This document shows, in pieces, positions 14,960-23,967 of a DNA stretch of 64,000 nucleotides. Position 1 is the stretch's first letter. Each line of letters opens with the position of its first letter. The notes beneath the pieces were generated by a model. It saw nothing but the letters and a program-made list of their open reading frames with translations. It was not told where the DNA came from and did no database searches. Source of the DNA: JBBRCE01 sp038205115 (lineage in GTDB: Bacteria > Planctomycetota > Planctomycetia > Pirellulales > JBBRCE01); assembly GCA_038205115.1 (NCBI GenBank), contig JBBRCE010000002.1, forward strand, positions 1 through 64,000, read 5' to 3'. A program made the translations under genes and the position numbers.

Positions 14960-17900
14960 CTATTCGGGCGTTAAGCGCAGGACGTCGCTGGATGACGAGA
15001 CGCTCACCACCAGCGGATCGGCGGTGCGCACGGCGTCTGCCTGGGCGTCTTCGCGGCGCGTGATCCGTAGTTCGTAACGGCCGACGGCGTCTTCGATGTT
15101 GTCCACAAAGAACTCATGCGTGACCAGGTGATTCTCGTGATCGAATCGATGCACAATCCGCAGCGGCCGCGGAAACAGTTCGACCTTGATGGCGGACAGC
15201 CCTGGCGAGTTTTGATCGTGACGTTCCACAAAACTCACAAAACCGCTTTCGCCGGGCAAGCCGCCACGGCGCGTGCGCGTTTGATAAGTGACGCCCGCCA
15301 ACCCGTCCAAACTCTTGGGCGGCGCGGGCGAATCTTCGATGGCCGACGGATGCAACGTCCAGTTGGGCTTGGTGCTGCTGCTTTTGCACCAGACTTGCAC
15401 GCTGGCCGTTTTGGCCGTGGCGGGCCAATGATCGGCCGAACAATTGCCCAGCGGCACCGGCAGGCCGGGCTCGAAGTTGGCATCGTAAAACGTGTAGGTT
15501 GTGGCCGCTTTGCGATCGACAGTTTGCGGCGTGATTTCGATCCAGACTTCCGCAGGACGGGTCGGCACGGCACCATCGTCGCGCTGAAACGAGATCGGAA
15601 ATCGCACGCCGTCAGCCTGTTGTAGCGGCCGATGCACGCCCACCAGTTGCCCTGTGCTGATGCCGCGCGAGCCGCGAACCAGCGGCAGAAATTGGGGGTC
15701 GCCTTTTTCGTAGCGCGGCGCTTCGATCTGCCGGGCGTCGCTGGCCAACCGCAGTTCGATGGCTTCGCCGCCGTCGATGGGCACGCTCTGTTTGGCCGGA
15801 CCGAGCGCGATGTTAAACGTCTTGCGGAGGCGCGGTTTGTCGACCGATACCGCGGCGCCCACATCGGCCGCGGCAAGCTGTTGGCGGCCATCGCTGACGG
15901 TATATTGTCGCGGGCCGAGCAAGTTTTCGAGCGTCCGCACTAGTGCCGTGGCGTTATTGACCGAGACGAAGCTGCCGCCGCTATCGGTGGCGATGGCTCG
16001 GAATTCTTTTTCGGCTTCGGCGCTTTCTTCTTTGGAAATCCCAAAGCCAACAATGTGTACGGCCACTTTGCGATTGGCGGCAGCCACTTTGATGTCTTCT
16101 CGCTTGGTCGGTTGCGGCGCATTGAATTGATAGTTGACGCCGTCGGTGATCACGACGATGCTTTTCTCCGTGCCGTCGTCGTCATTGACGAAATCTTTTT
16201 CCGCCTCGACCAGCGAGAGATACAACGGCGTCTCGCCCCAAGGCTTGACGGTCTTGAGCAATTCCGAAACGCCGCCGGCCAACACCGAATCGAAGCGGCC
16301 CAGCGGCAGCACCAATTCAACATCTTCGCTGGGCTTAATCGAATCCGGAATATCGCGCCCGTAGCCGGTTTGCTTGAGCAGTTGATCGGGCTTCTTGGTG
16401 TTCCAACCCACGCGATGACCAAACAACCGCACGCCCACGCGGGCATCACCGGCAGCCGCCAATTGGAGCATCATTTTATCGAGCGACGCCCGCGCGATGT
16501 CGATCCGCGGGGCTTGCTTATCGCCGCCAGGGCCTTCCACATCGGCTGGGGTTTGCATGCTGGCCGAACAGTCCAAAATGAACACCACCGAAGCGCGCTT
16601 GCGCCCGCGGCCGGCCAGCGTGATTTTTGCCGGTCCGTAAACGTACGGCCGAATCTCAATTTTGTTGCCGCCTGCGGCGCGCAACATCAGGGGCGCGACA
16701 AACGCATTGCCGCGAAACAGCGCCACGGCCTGCAGCATCGGACCACGATCGGCCAGGCTGGCGGCGGGCAAATTGAAGCTCAACGTTTGGCCGCCATTGG
16801 CTTCGTCGGCCGCGAACGGCACGCTGACCGAGCGACTCGCGCCGGCGATTCGGCCGGCGGCATCGCGAACCAGCATCGTGGCCTTGCCGGGCGGTAGCGC
16901 CTGTGCGGCCGCTTCGGCGCCATCGCGCACGCCCACCTGCAGTGTCACGTCATCGCCACCGATCGAAAGCACGTCGGCCGCCGTGGCTTGTAAGCCGCGG
17001 CGCGCGGCATCGCGGCGCAGTTCGAGCAACCGCGTCAGACGATCGAACTGCGGTTGCACTTCGGGAAGAATTTCTCCGGTTGCTTGCGCGGCGCGGATGG
17101 CGTCGGCGGCAACTACGTCGAAGTACGCGCGATCGTGCTCGGCGGCCGGTCCCCAAAATTCATCCAGCGCGCGTCGCGCCTGATTCAGCAGCAACTGCTG
17201 CACGTCAAATTGTCGCAACCGACGGATGGGATCGACAACCGGCGTCGGAAACCAAAACGAAGCGCCTTGCCGAACGAGTTTTTCGTTGCTCAATAATCGT
17301 TGGCGAACCGTGTTGAGATCGGCCAGCGCGGCGTCGACGCCGCCCACCGCATCCGCAGCGGCCGATTTTTTGGCGGCGGGCGGCAATTGCTGCAGTTGCG
17401 CGGGAATGTCCGTCAAACAGACACGCAACGCATCGCCCTGCTGGTCGAGATGTTCTTCGATGGTTGCCCGACTGGCGGTAGCCGGCGCGCGTTGGCGTCC
17501 GATGAGCAGTGCTTCGGCCGGATGCTGATCCCAGTGTCCGCCAACTCGGTCGAGATACGCGGTGGGCTCGATGAGTTGCGGTTTGATTTTGTCGGCCGTC
17601 GCATCGCGTTTGCTGGGTTTGTGATCGACGAATGCGGCGTCCAGTTTGGCCGCTTGCTGGCCGCGGAGTTGCACGAATCGTTCGCGCCGCGGAGCGTCCA
17701 GCATTGGCGTCTGCAACACGGAGTTCAGGTCGCGCCAATTTCTGGCATCGGCGGCGGTTTGTTTCACCAGGTAATTGCAGTGGCGGACAAACAGATTGTC
17801 GAGCGCGGCTACTTGCGCGGCCAACTGCTGGTGCAGTTCGCTCCACTCGGGTGTGCCGTCGCCGGCGGCCGGCATCGTCGCCAGCGCGTCGTTCAATTTC

Positions 17901-19930
17901 TGCACGTTGTCGATGGCTGGCAGCACGGTTTGGCTGATTTCGCGATCGGCGTGATCGGACGATTCGCCCAACGGCAAGGGCCGCGCAATCCAGCGGGCCA
18001 GATACGGCAATTGGGCCAGGGCGCGGTCGCGCATCGCCACGGCGGCCAGCGCTTGATCGGCGCGCATTTTAACGGCATCGCTTTGGGCATCGGCCTGATC
18101 CAAGCTCGGCGCCGCGGCGGTCAAATCGGTTTCGTTGCCGGAGAACAACAAATCCTCGGCCGCGTGTCGCGTGAGTTCGGCTTTGATCAGCAGCGGTGCA
18201 ATCGCCCACTGCGCGCGTTCGTCCGCTGGGGCGGCGAGACGTTCGATCTGCGCGCGACCGGAAATTGCCCTCGCAATCAGATCGGGCTGTTTCCAAGTGG
18301 CTTCCGGCAACCAGCGATGCCACATCCGCAACAAATGCGATTCGGCAATCAGCGGCCCCTCGTCGCGTGAAGGAAATGCCGTCAGGGCTTGAACAACGTC
18401 GGTTTTTGTGGCCGACTTCTGCAAACGTTCGAGCGCCGCGCGCATGTCATTGATGCGATTCGGTTTCATTTGACCGAGGTATTCCAGCATCGGCAACGTA
18501 TGCCCGGCAATCGGCAACGATTTGTCGATGGGCCGATCCGAAAACAAATTGCCGCGTGCCAAAATGCCGAGGCTGTCGGCCGACGTGGCGCCCGGCGTGA
18601 GCGTCGCGGTCGCAGAGTTGACTTCACTTCCGGCGGTTGCCGCCGCGGCTTCGGGCGCAATCGGCTTGGCGGTTGCGCTGGCCGCGCCCAATCGGTCTTG
18701 AATTCGCTGCACGCGGTTTTGCAGATCGGCCAGTGTGCCCAGCGCGCCGGCGGCGTAGGCTTTTCCGGCAACCGACGATTGCTCCAGCCAAATCAGTTGT
18801 TGTTCGAAGTCTCGCCAATTCAAGGGATCGAATCGCAACGGCTGCTGCGAGGCGAGTTGATCATGAGCCCGCCACAGGTCGGTAATGGCGGCTTGCGTTA
18901 CTGCCGGATCGACGGCCCGCGGGCGCGAGCCGAGCAATCGCTGTAGGCTGCGACGGCTGAGCGACCAGGCGACATTGAAATCCGGCGCTTCGGCGGGCAC
19001 CAGTAGCGGGCGTTGATGTTCGCTGCGATTGGCCACGCTCCAGGCGTCGACATGCTGCTGCAAATAATTGAGCAGTTCGTGCAAGGAAACTTGCCGGTCG
19101 CCATTGCCGCCTTCGCTGGTGTCGTCGGCCGCGCCTGCCAACCCGCGCTGCAGGAAATACCCGAACGCAGATCCGGCGAGCTCCGCGGAGGTCCACGACG
19201 ACTGTCCGCTGCCGGCCGAATTGAGCACAACCAGATTGGGAATTTTGGCATCGTCCACGGCGCTGGCCAGTCGATCGGCAAAGCCATTATAGAGTTGTCC
19301 GAGATTCCAATTTACGCCCAGCCGGCCGGCATCGAGGATGAGTAGTTTGTGCCACTCGTGCGGCAAGTTTTGCTGCTGGATGTGGCTGAGTACTTCGCGG
19401 ACCGGCAGCCAGGTTTCGCTTTTCAGCGGCGAAGCGCCGGGCGGAATCAGACAGGCCGCACCGGTTCCATCGACCGCGCCGTGCATGCTGAGGTAGATGA
19501 CCACGGTGCCGGTTCGCGAGCCGGCTTTGGCGACGTCGCGTAACTGTCGATCGAACGATTGCAAGCCGCGGTCGCGATTACTCCAGGCCGCCGAGCCGTC
19601 CAAGACGTTGAGCGTTTGGCCTTCCAGCGAAGCGAGTCGCTCCAGATCTTCTTGCGCCCAATCGTTGGCGGGCAGCGGCCAGGCATAGGGCGGCGCTACG
19701 ACCGCCACTAGCGGCGTTTGCAACGGCACGTGCATCAAGTCGTAAACCAAAAACGCAACCAGCCCCACGAAACCGGCCAGCAACAGGCCGAGCCGCGCAC
19801 TCAGCCAATAGGCATACCAACCACCGGCCGCGGCGGCTGGCGATTGTTGCCAACGATAGCGCGGCTCGGCCGACTTCGCGCCTTGATTGCCGCGCCAGCG
19901 ACTGGAACCGGATTGCGATGGGCTTGCCAT
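14960..19930 (-). CDS. Giant membrane-anchored caspase-like / VWA protein
   Basis: A 1,656-residue protein. One membrane helix (about 44-66) is followed by a caspase-like domain (about 72-260): the His motif LSMHG is at 147-151 (His150), but the usual D-A-C is DAGR at 200-203, so the catalytic Cys is Gly202. A long Ala/Gln/Leu-rich helical region (about 300-950) leads to a VWA domain with an intact MIDAS, Asp1120-x-Ser1122-x-Ser1124. A beta-rich C-terminus follows. The protein is probably periplasmic or extracytoplasmic and may act as a metal-dependent adhesion or assembly scaffold rather than a protease. It is followed by no clear terminator and converges with the toxin gene. Confidence 0.75.
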   Translation of the reverse strand: MASPSQSGSSRWRGNQGAKSAEPRYRWQQSPAAAAGGWYAYWLSARLGLLLAGFVGLVAFLVYDLMHVPLQTPLVAVVAPPYAWPLPANDWAQEDLERLASLEGQTLNVLDGSAAWSNRDRGLQSFDRQLRDVAKAGSRTGTVVIYLSMHGAVDGTGAACLIPPGASPLKSETWLPVREVLSHIQQQNLPHEWHKLLILDAGRLGVNWNLGQLYNGFADRLASAVDDAKIPNLVVLNSAGSGQSSWTSAELAGSAFGYFLQRGLAGAADDTSEGGNGDRQVSLHELLNYLQQHVDAWSVANRSEHQRPLLVPAEAPDFNVAWSLSRRSLQRLLGSRPRAVDPAVTQAAITDLWRAHDQLASQQPLRFDPLNWRDFEQQLIWLEQSSVAGKAYAAGALGTLADLQNRVQRIQDRLGAASATAKPIAPEAAAATAGSEVNSATATLTPGATSADSLGILARGNLFSDRPIDKSLPIAGHTLPMLEYLGQMKPNRINDMRAALERLQKSATKTDVVQALTAFPSRDEGPLIAESHLLRMWHRWLPEATWKQPDLIARAISGRAQIERLAAPADERAQWAIAPLLIKAELTRHAAEDLLFSGNETDLTAAAPSLDQADAQSDAVKMRADQALAAVAMRDRALAQLPYLARWIARPLPLGESSDHADREISQTVLPAIDNVQKLNDALATMPAAGDGTPEWSELHQQLAAQVAALDNLFVRHCNYLVKQTAADARNWRDLNSVLQTPMLDAPRRERFVQLRGQQAAKLDAAFVDHKPSKRDATADKIKPQLIEPTAYLDRVGGHWDQHPAEALLIGRQRAPATASRATIEEHLDQQGDALRVCLTDIPAQLQQLPPAAKKSAAADAVGGVDAALADLNTVRQRLLSNEKLVRQGASFWFPTPVVDPIRRLRQFDVQQLLLNQARRALDEFWGPAAEHDRAYFDVVAADAIRAAQATGEILPEVQPQFDRLTRLLELRRDAARRGLQATAADVLSIGGDDVTLQVGVRDGAEAAAQALPPGKATMLVRDAAGRIAGASRSVSVPFAADEANGGQTLSFNLPAASLADRGPMLQAVALFRGNAFVAPLMLRAAGGNKIEIRPYVYGPAKITLAGRGRKRASVVFILDCSASMQTPADVEGPGGDKQAPRIDIARASLDKMMLQLAAAGDARVGVRLFGHRVGWNTKKPDQLLKQTGYGRDIPDSIKPSEDVELVLPLGRFDSVLAGGVSELLKTVKPWGETPLYLSLVEAEKDFVNDDDGTEKSIVVITDGVNYQFNAPQPTKREDIKVAAANRKVAVHIVGFGISKEESAEAEKEFRAIATDSGGSFVSVNNATALVRTLENLLGPRQYTVSDGRQQLAAADVGAAVSVDKPRLRKTFNIALGPAKQSVPIDGGEAIELRLASDARQIEAPRYEKGDPQFLPLVRGSRGISTGQLVGVHRPLQQADGVRFPISFQRDDGAVPTRPAEVWIEITPQTVDRKAATTYTFYDANFEPGLPVPLGNCSADHWPATAKTASVQVWCKSSSTKPNWTLHPSAIEDSPAPPKSLDGLAGVTYQTRTRRGGLPGESGFVSFVERHDQNSPGLSAIKVELFPRPLRIVHRFDHENHLVTHEFFVDNIEDAVGRYELRITRREDAQADAVRTADPLVVSVSSSSDVLRLTPE

Positions 19931-20036
19931 AAACAGCTCAAAAAGAAAAGAGTTCGACGCCTATCGCTTATTTGATGCGATGGGCCAAATTCTGAAAAGG
20001 CCGGATTGCTGCCCAGCGGCGAAAAGCGCGCGATCT

Positions 20037-20055
20037 CCGCCCGGCGGCCGGGCGG
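20037..20055 (-). terminator. GC-rich stem-loop after the PpiC-like lipoprotein gene
   Basis: CCGCCCGG (20037-20044) and CCGGGCGG (20048-20055) form a perfect 8-base stem with a 3-base loop, directly after the stop codon at 20059. The T-run expected of an intrinsic terminator is absent; only TTTT occurs about 12 bases further on. It may be a terminator aided by Rho or an RNA-stabilising hairpin. Confidence 0.4.
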
Positions 20056-20058
20056 CAA

Positions 20059-21903
20059 TTAGCGTTTTTCATCGAAGTTGACGGCCGTGGCGGTCCAAAT
20101 CCGCGCGGCCGCACGCAGCCGCTCCAGATAGTTCCGCTCGGCGGCCTGACGACGCTCGGCGACCAGCTTGTGCTCGATTTCGCCGGCGACGGTTTCCAGC
20201 GGCACAACGCCCGCGGTATGCCGGTCGATGATCCGCAGCGTTTGGATGCCGCTGGGATCTTCCAGCAGCGGACTGAATTCGCCCAGCGGCATGTTGAACA
20301 ATCGCTGTTCGGCCACGGGCGTGGGCATGTCTTCGCGGCGCATCCATTCCAGCACATCGACTTGCACGGCTTTGTAGTTGGTGCCCGGCTGCGCCTGGCT
20401 ATCTTGCGCCATGGCGCGTGCTCGCAAGTGGGCCATGGCTCGGCGTGCTTCTTCGACATCGGCAAACGCGGCCCATGGAGCGACCAACCGCTCGATGCGA
20501 ATTTCGTCCGGGTGAGTAAATTCGGCGAGATGCGACTGATAGTATTCCACCAGTTCTTGCCGGGTGACCGACTCGTTGCACTTGGCCGCTTGATGCAGCC
20601 AGTTTTCAGCCAGAGTCTGCTGCTGCTCAAGGCTATCAGGCAGGTCGATGCTCGCGATCTTAGCGGCCGATGGCGATACTCCGGCTGCCGATTGAAAGCC
20701 GGCCAGATCGACTTTGCCAAAATTCTTTTCGGCCGCTTGGCAGAGCAGCACCCGGTTGATGGCCTTGGCCAGTTCGCGCTGTTGCGTGTCCGTTCGCGAC
20801 TCGGTCGCCTTGCCAGCCGACTGGATGGTCAGTTGACGTTCGACCTGTGGGGCAACATCGGCGTCGTAGATCGCCTGGCCATTGACGTAGGCCAAAACCG
20901 CGCCGGACTTGCCTGCCTGGGCGGGTCGCTGATTTTCTGAAAGCCGCGGTTTGCCCGCCGACGGATTTTGTTCGTCTTTGGCGGTGCGGGTTTGCGGATC
21001 GGCGGGCGTGGGCTGGCCGCGACGTTTTTCGTTGCGTGCGATTTTGACGACCGACTTGAGCGAAGGTTCGGCGGCGGCGAGTTCGGTTTGATCGTCGTCG
21101 ATGCTATCGTCGTTGCCGGCGGAGGCAACTTTGGGTTTGGCGATTTTGTCTTTTTCCACGCCGGGCGGCGCGTCTTCCGCCGGGCCTTCTTTGGGACCGC
21201 CGGTTTTTGCCGGGGGATTACCACCGCAGCCGGCCATCGCCAGCCGTGCCAGCCGACGCACCCGCGCGGACGATTCCTTGTAGCAATTGTTTTCTTTGTC
21301 TTCGGCAATGTGTTTGAGCTTGTCGAGCACCTTGGGGCTGCAACAGGCTTTGGTTTTGCAGACGCAGCAGGGCTTGCCACTGATGTTGCGCAGCGCCAAT
21401 ACGGCTTCGTAACGCACGCTCTCCGTGCAATCGTCAAGCGCGGCGAGCAGGGCGTCTTGTACGTCCGGATAACAGCCGGCGCAACCCAGCGTGGCCAAAT
21501 AGCGAAGGGCTTTGATTTTTTGAGGCGCCGCGTCTTCTTCGCCCTTGGCTTCCGCAGCCGCCTTGACGGCAGGGTTCGCCGAATCGGCGTTCTTGGGATC
21601 AGTGATGGCCAGCAGTTCGGGCTTTGATTCCAAGCCCGGAAACTTCATGCCTAAGCGGTTCAGCAGCCGTTCGCCCAATTTGCGAATGGCACCAAACAGT
21701 CCTTTGAGGCCCAAGAACTCGGGCAACGTGGTGTGACAGCAAGCTTGCGCCGGCGGGGCAATGGCCATGATGGTTGTGCCGCCAACCGTGGCCGATGTGG
21801 GCGGAGCGGGTAGCGCAGGTGGAACCGCTGGCGGCGTCACGCAGCCTGCAGCTACGATCACCGGCAACACCAGCGCGATCCAAAATGTCCTGCGGAACTT
21901 CAT
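20059..21903 (-). CDS. Lipoprotein with Cys-rich HEAT domain and PpiC-like C-terminus
   Basis: A 614-residue lipoprotein: signal peptide with lipobox A-A-G-C (Cys21). Residues about 125-230 form HEAT-like helices carrying most of the Cys, including CAGC at 141-144 and the cluster C179-C180-C182-C187-C188. A Pro/Lys/Asp-rich linker (about 230-330) follows, then a SurA/PpiC-like parvulin chaperone region (about 340-610) with a final basic helix. It probably sits on the periplasmic side of a membrane and folds or holds exported proteins. The ATG at 21903 was chosen because the signal peptide begins there. The Cys cluster could bind metal or form disulfides. Confidence 0.75.
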   Translation of the reverse strand: MKFRRTFWIALVLPVIVAAGCVTPPAVPPALPAPPTSATVGGTTIMAIAPPAQACCHTTLPEFLGLKGLFGAIRKLGERLLNRLGMKFPGLESKPELLAITDPKNADSANPAVKAAAEAKGEEDAAPQKIKALRYLATLGCAGCYPDVQDALLAALDDCTESVRYEAVLALRNISGKPCCVCKTKACCSPKVLDKLKHIAEDKENNCYKESSARVRRLARLAMAGCGGNPPAKTGGPKEGPAEDAPPGVEKDKIAKPKVASAGNDDSIDDDQTELAAAEPSLKSVVKIARNEKRRGQPTPADPQTRTAKDEQNPSAGKPRLSENQRPAQAGKSGAVLAYVNGQAIYDADVAPQVERQLTIQSAGKATESRTDTQQRELAKAINRVLLCQAAEKNFGKVDLAGFQSAAGVSPSAAKIASIDLPDSLEQQQTLAENWLHQAAKCNESVTRQELVEYYQSHLAEFTHPDEIRIERLVAPWAAFADVEEARRAMAHLRARAMAQDSQAQPGTNYKAVQVDVLEWMRREDMPTPVAEQRLFNMPLGEFSPLLEDPSGIQTLRIIDRHTAGVVPLETVAGEIEHKLVAERRQAAERNYLERLRAAARIWTATAVNFDEKR

Positions 21904-22262
21904 ACCGGCTCGATCCATCAAATCCGGGACTAATCGTTACAATGCGACCCGGACAGTTGATCGTCCGAATCGACTGCCGGCCTTGAGGATTTAGGCGGAC
22001 TTTGGCGATTATTACGCTGCTGGCAATAAAAAGGAGCCACTGTTGCGATGAATTTGCCTGAAGCCAGGCATCGGCAGCGCGATGCATCGTCGGCCACGCC
22101 CGGCCCGCGCCGATCGCCAAAGCGTTGCCAGCAACCGACGTTGCCCGCCTGCGAAATGCGCTGCGAGCTTGTCAGCAGGCAACCGGGGCGAGATACTGAA
22201 GTTGCGGAACATGTCTGCCGCCTGCCAATGCCCAACCCCGACTCAATTGCAATCAATTCCCC
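21904..22262. other. Divergent gap between two lipoprotein genes
   Basis: No convincing gene or clear promoter hexamers. An AAGGAG (22031-22036) precedes an 85-codon frame from ATG 22048 that runs into the next gene. Its 11-base spacing and basic, low-information product argue against it. The region presumably holds promoters for both diverging lipoprotein genes. Confidence 0.45.
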
Positions 22263-23900
22263 ATGGCCATACATAAACATTTTTTCGTTGGGCTCGTCGG
22301 TCTGATGCTGGTATCGCTGCTGGGATGCCAGCGAGCGGATGAGGAAGTCGAAGTTCGCGTGGTGAAGCGAAAGCACAAGCCGGATGAGAATCCGGTGGTT
22401 GCCCAAGTTTCGCCCACCGCAAATTCCAACGGCGGCGTTAAAACCGAGGACGGCAAAAGCGCCGGCAAATCGGCCACCAATGGCGATGTCAAAGTCGTTA
22501 AGCCCATCGGTTTCGGCGGTCCCAAGCGCGACGACCCGCCGCGGGTTCAAAAGTCGGTGCTCGATCCCACCACGTTGCCTTATTCGGGCAACGATTCGAT
22601 CAGCGGTCCGATCGGCCCCGTGGCGACCGACATTCGCGAGTCCGTGAAAATCCGCAAGACGTTGGCCATCTGGGTGATCGACGAAGACGCCGACAACTCA
22701 ATTCGCGGCGATGTGGTCGGTCGCATTGGGAACGCCTATGCGAGCTTCGACAAAGATGCGACGGGCAATTTGATGTCGGCCGTGGTTGGCGGTGGCAGCG
22801 AAGTGGAATTTCTTACGCCCAATGCCACCGCGGACGTTGGCGAAGTGCAGGCCGCGCTCGGCAAAGGAGCGAGTACCAAAGGCGAAAGCAAACTGTTCAC
22901 AGCCGTGGCGGCTGCCGCCGAAAAGTTCGTGGGACTCGCCGCGCAGGATAAGCGCGATGTCTTTATGATTGTGATCAGCAGCAATGGCGGCGGCGATCTC
23001 GACAAGCTCGAAGCGGCGATTGAGGCTTTGAAAAAATATCCGCCCAACACGCTCAGCTTTTATGCCATTACACATTCCACGCCGCTGGGCGCTATGGGCA
23101 ACCGATTTAGCAAAGAGCCGAATAAAACCGCCTCGGCCACGCTTTATCCCGAGGCGATCGCCATCGATCAATGGTCCGGCGGCAAGACGGAAAACGACTT
23201 TAGCTCCAGCGGCTTTGGCCCCTGGAGCCTAGGCCGCATGGCCAGCGCCATGAAGCCTGGCATCGTGGTGTTGGCTGACGGTGACGGTTCGCCGGAAATC
23301 AAAGCCATGGAAAAGTTCAAGCCCGATTATGTTTCCGCCAAGGAATACGACCGCTTGATGTCCGAGAATAAAGCTCGCAAGGCATTGCACGAAGCGGCCC
23401 GGCTGCCGCGCGTGCAGGTGCTGGGCGCTGTTCAAATGACTGTTCCTCGACCAGACGCAAGCAATTCCAACGCTCAAGCCGGTTTTGTGACCATGGTTAG
23501 TAAATTACAGCGCGGTTCGTCGTTTGTGCTGAAAGATCTCGAGCGGACGTCGGAAATTCTGTTGAATGCTGAGCCGGATAGCAAGAATCTGCCGCCGCGA
23601 CTCAAAATCGAATACAGTCTGGCGTTGGCCAAAGTGCTGCTAAACCGGGCTCGCGCGGATGGCTACGATTCGCTGTTGGCGGCCATCAAGCAGGGCAAGC
23701 CGTTCAAAGACGCCGCGCATCGAAGTTGGTCGCTGGAGCCGGATTTCGAATGCAAAGAGTTGAGCAACATCGACGGTTGGTGCAAGAAATCGCGCAAACA
23801 CCTGGAGAGCGTGGTGAAAGACGCGCCCGGCACGCCCTGGGCGGAAATGGCAGCCTCCGAACTCGAAAAGAAGTACGGCTGGATGATCGTCGAGCAGTAG
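22263..23900 (+). CDS. Lipoprotein with a degenerate VWA-like domain
   Basis: A 545-residue lipoprotein (lipobox L-L-G-C, Cys22) with a Lys/Ser/Asn-rich linker to about residue 125. A Rossmann-like VWA fold (about 130-310) follows, with the first strand at about 132-138 ending in IDEDADNS, where the canonical MIDAS Asp-x-Ser-x-Ser is replaced by acidic residues. Metal coordination would therefore be atypical. The C-terminal third is helical and contains two Cys in a WC/EC context. Function unknown; it is likely periplasmic and surface-anchored. No strong ribosome binding site precedes the ATG. It is divergent from the HEAT/PpiC lipoprotein. Confidence 0.7.
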   Translation: MAIHKHFFVGLVGLMLVSLLGCQRADEEVEVRVVKRKHKPDENPVVAQVSPTANSNGGVKTEDGKSAGKSATNGDVKVVKPIGFGGPKRDDPPRVQKSVLDPTTLPYSGNDSISGPIGPVATDIRESVKIRKTLAIWVIDEDADNSIRGDVVGRIGNAYASFDKDATGNLMSAVVGGGSEVEFLTPNATADVGEVQAALGKGASTKGESKLFTAVAAAAEKFVGLAAQDKRDVFMIVISSNGGGDLDKLEAAIEALKKYPPNTLSFYAITHSTPLGAMGNRFSKEPNKTASATLYPEAIAIDQWSGGKTENDFSSSGFGPWSLGRMASAMKPGIVVLADGDGSPEIKAMEKFKPDYVSAKEYDRLMSENKARKALHEAARLPRVQVLGAVQMTVPRPDASNSNAQAGFVTMVSKLQRGSSFVLKDLERTSEILLNAEPDSKNLPPRLKIEYSLALAKVLLNRARADGYDSLLAAIKQGKPFKDAAHRSWSLEPDFECKELSNIDGWCKKSRKHLESVVKDAPGTPWAEMAASELEKKYGWMIVEQ

Positions 23901-23967
23901 TGGGCGAAATTTCGGCCGACGTTTTTGGAATTCACGGCACGGCCGTTTTGAGTAAGCGATTTTGCTG

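Noticed and set aside
22048..22305. 85-codon plus-strand frame after AAGGAG (22031-22036), running into the VWA-like lipoprotein gene
   Set aside because: The Shine-Dalgarno spacing is 11 bases, the product is basic and low in information, and it overlaps the real gene's start and signal peptide.
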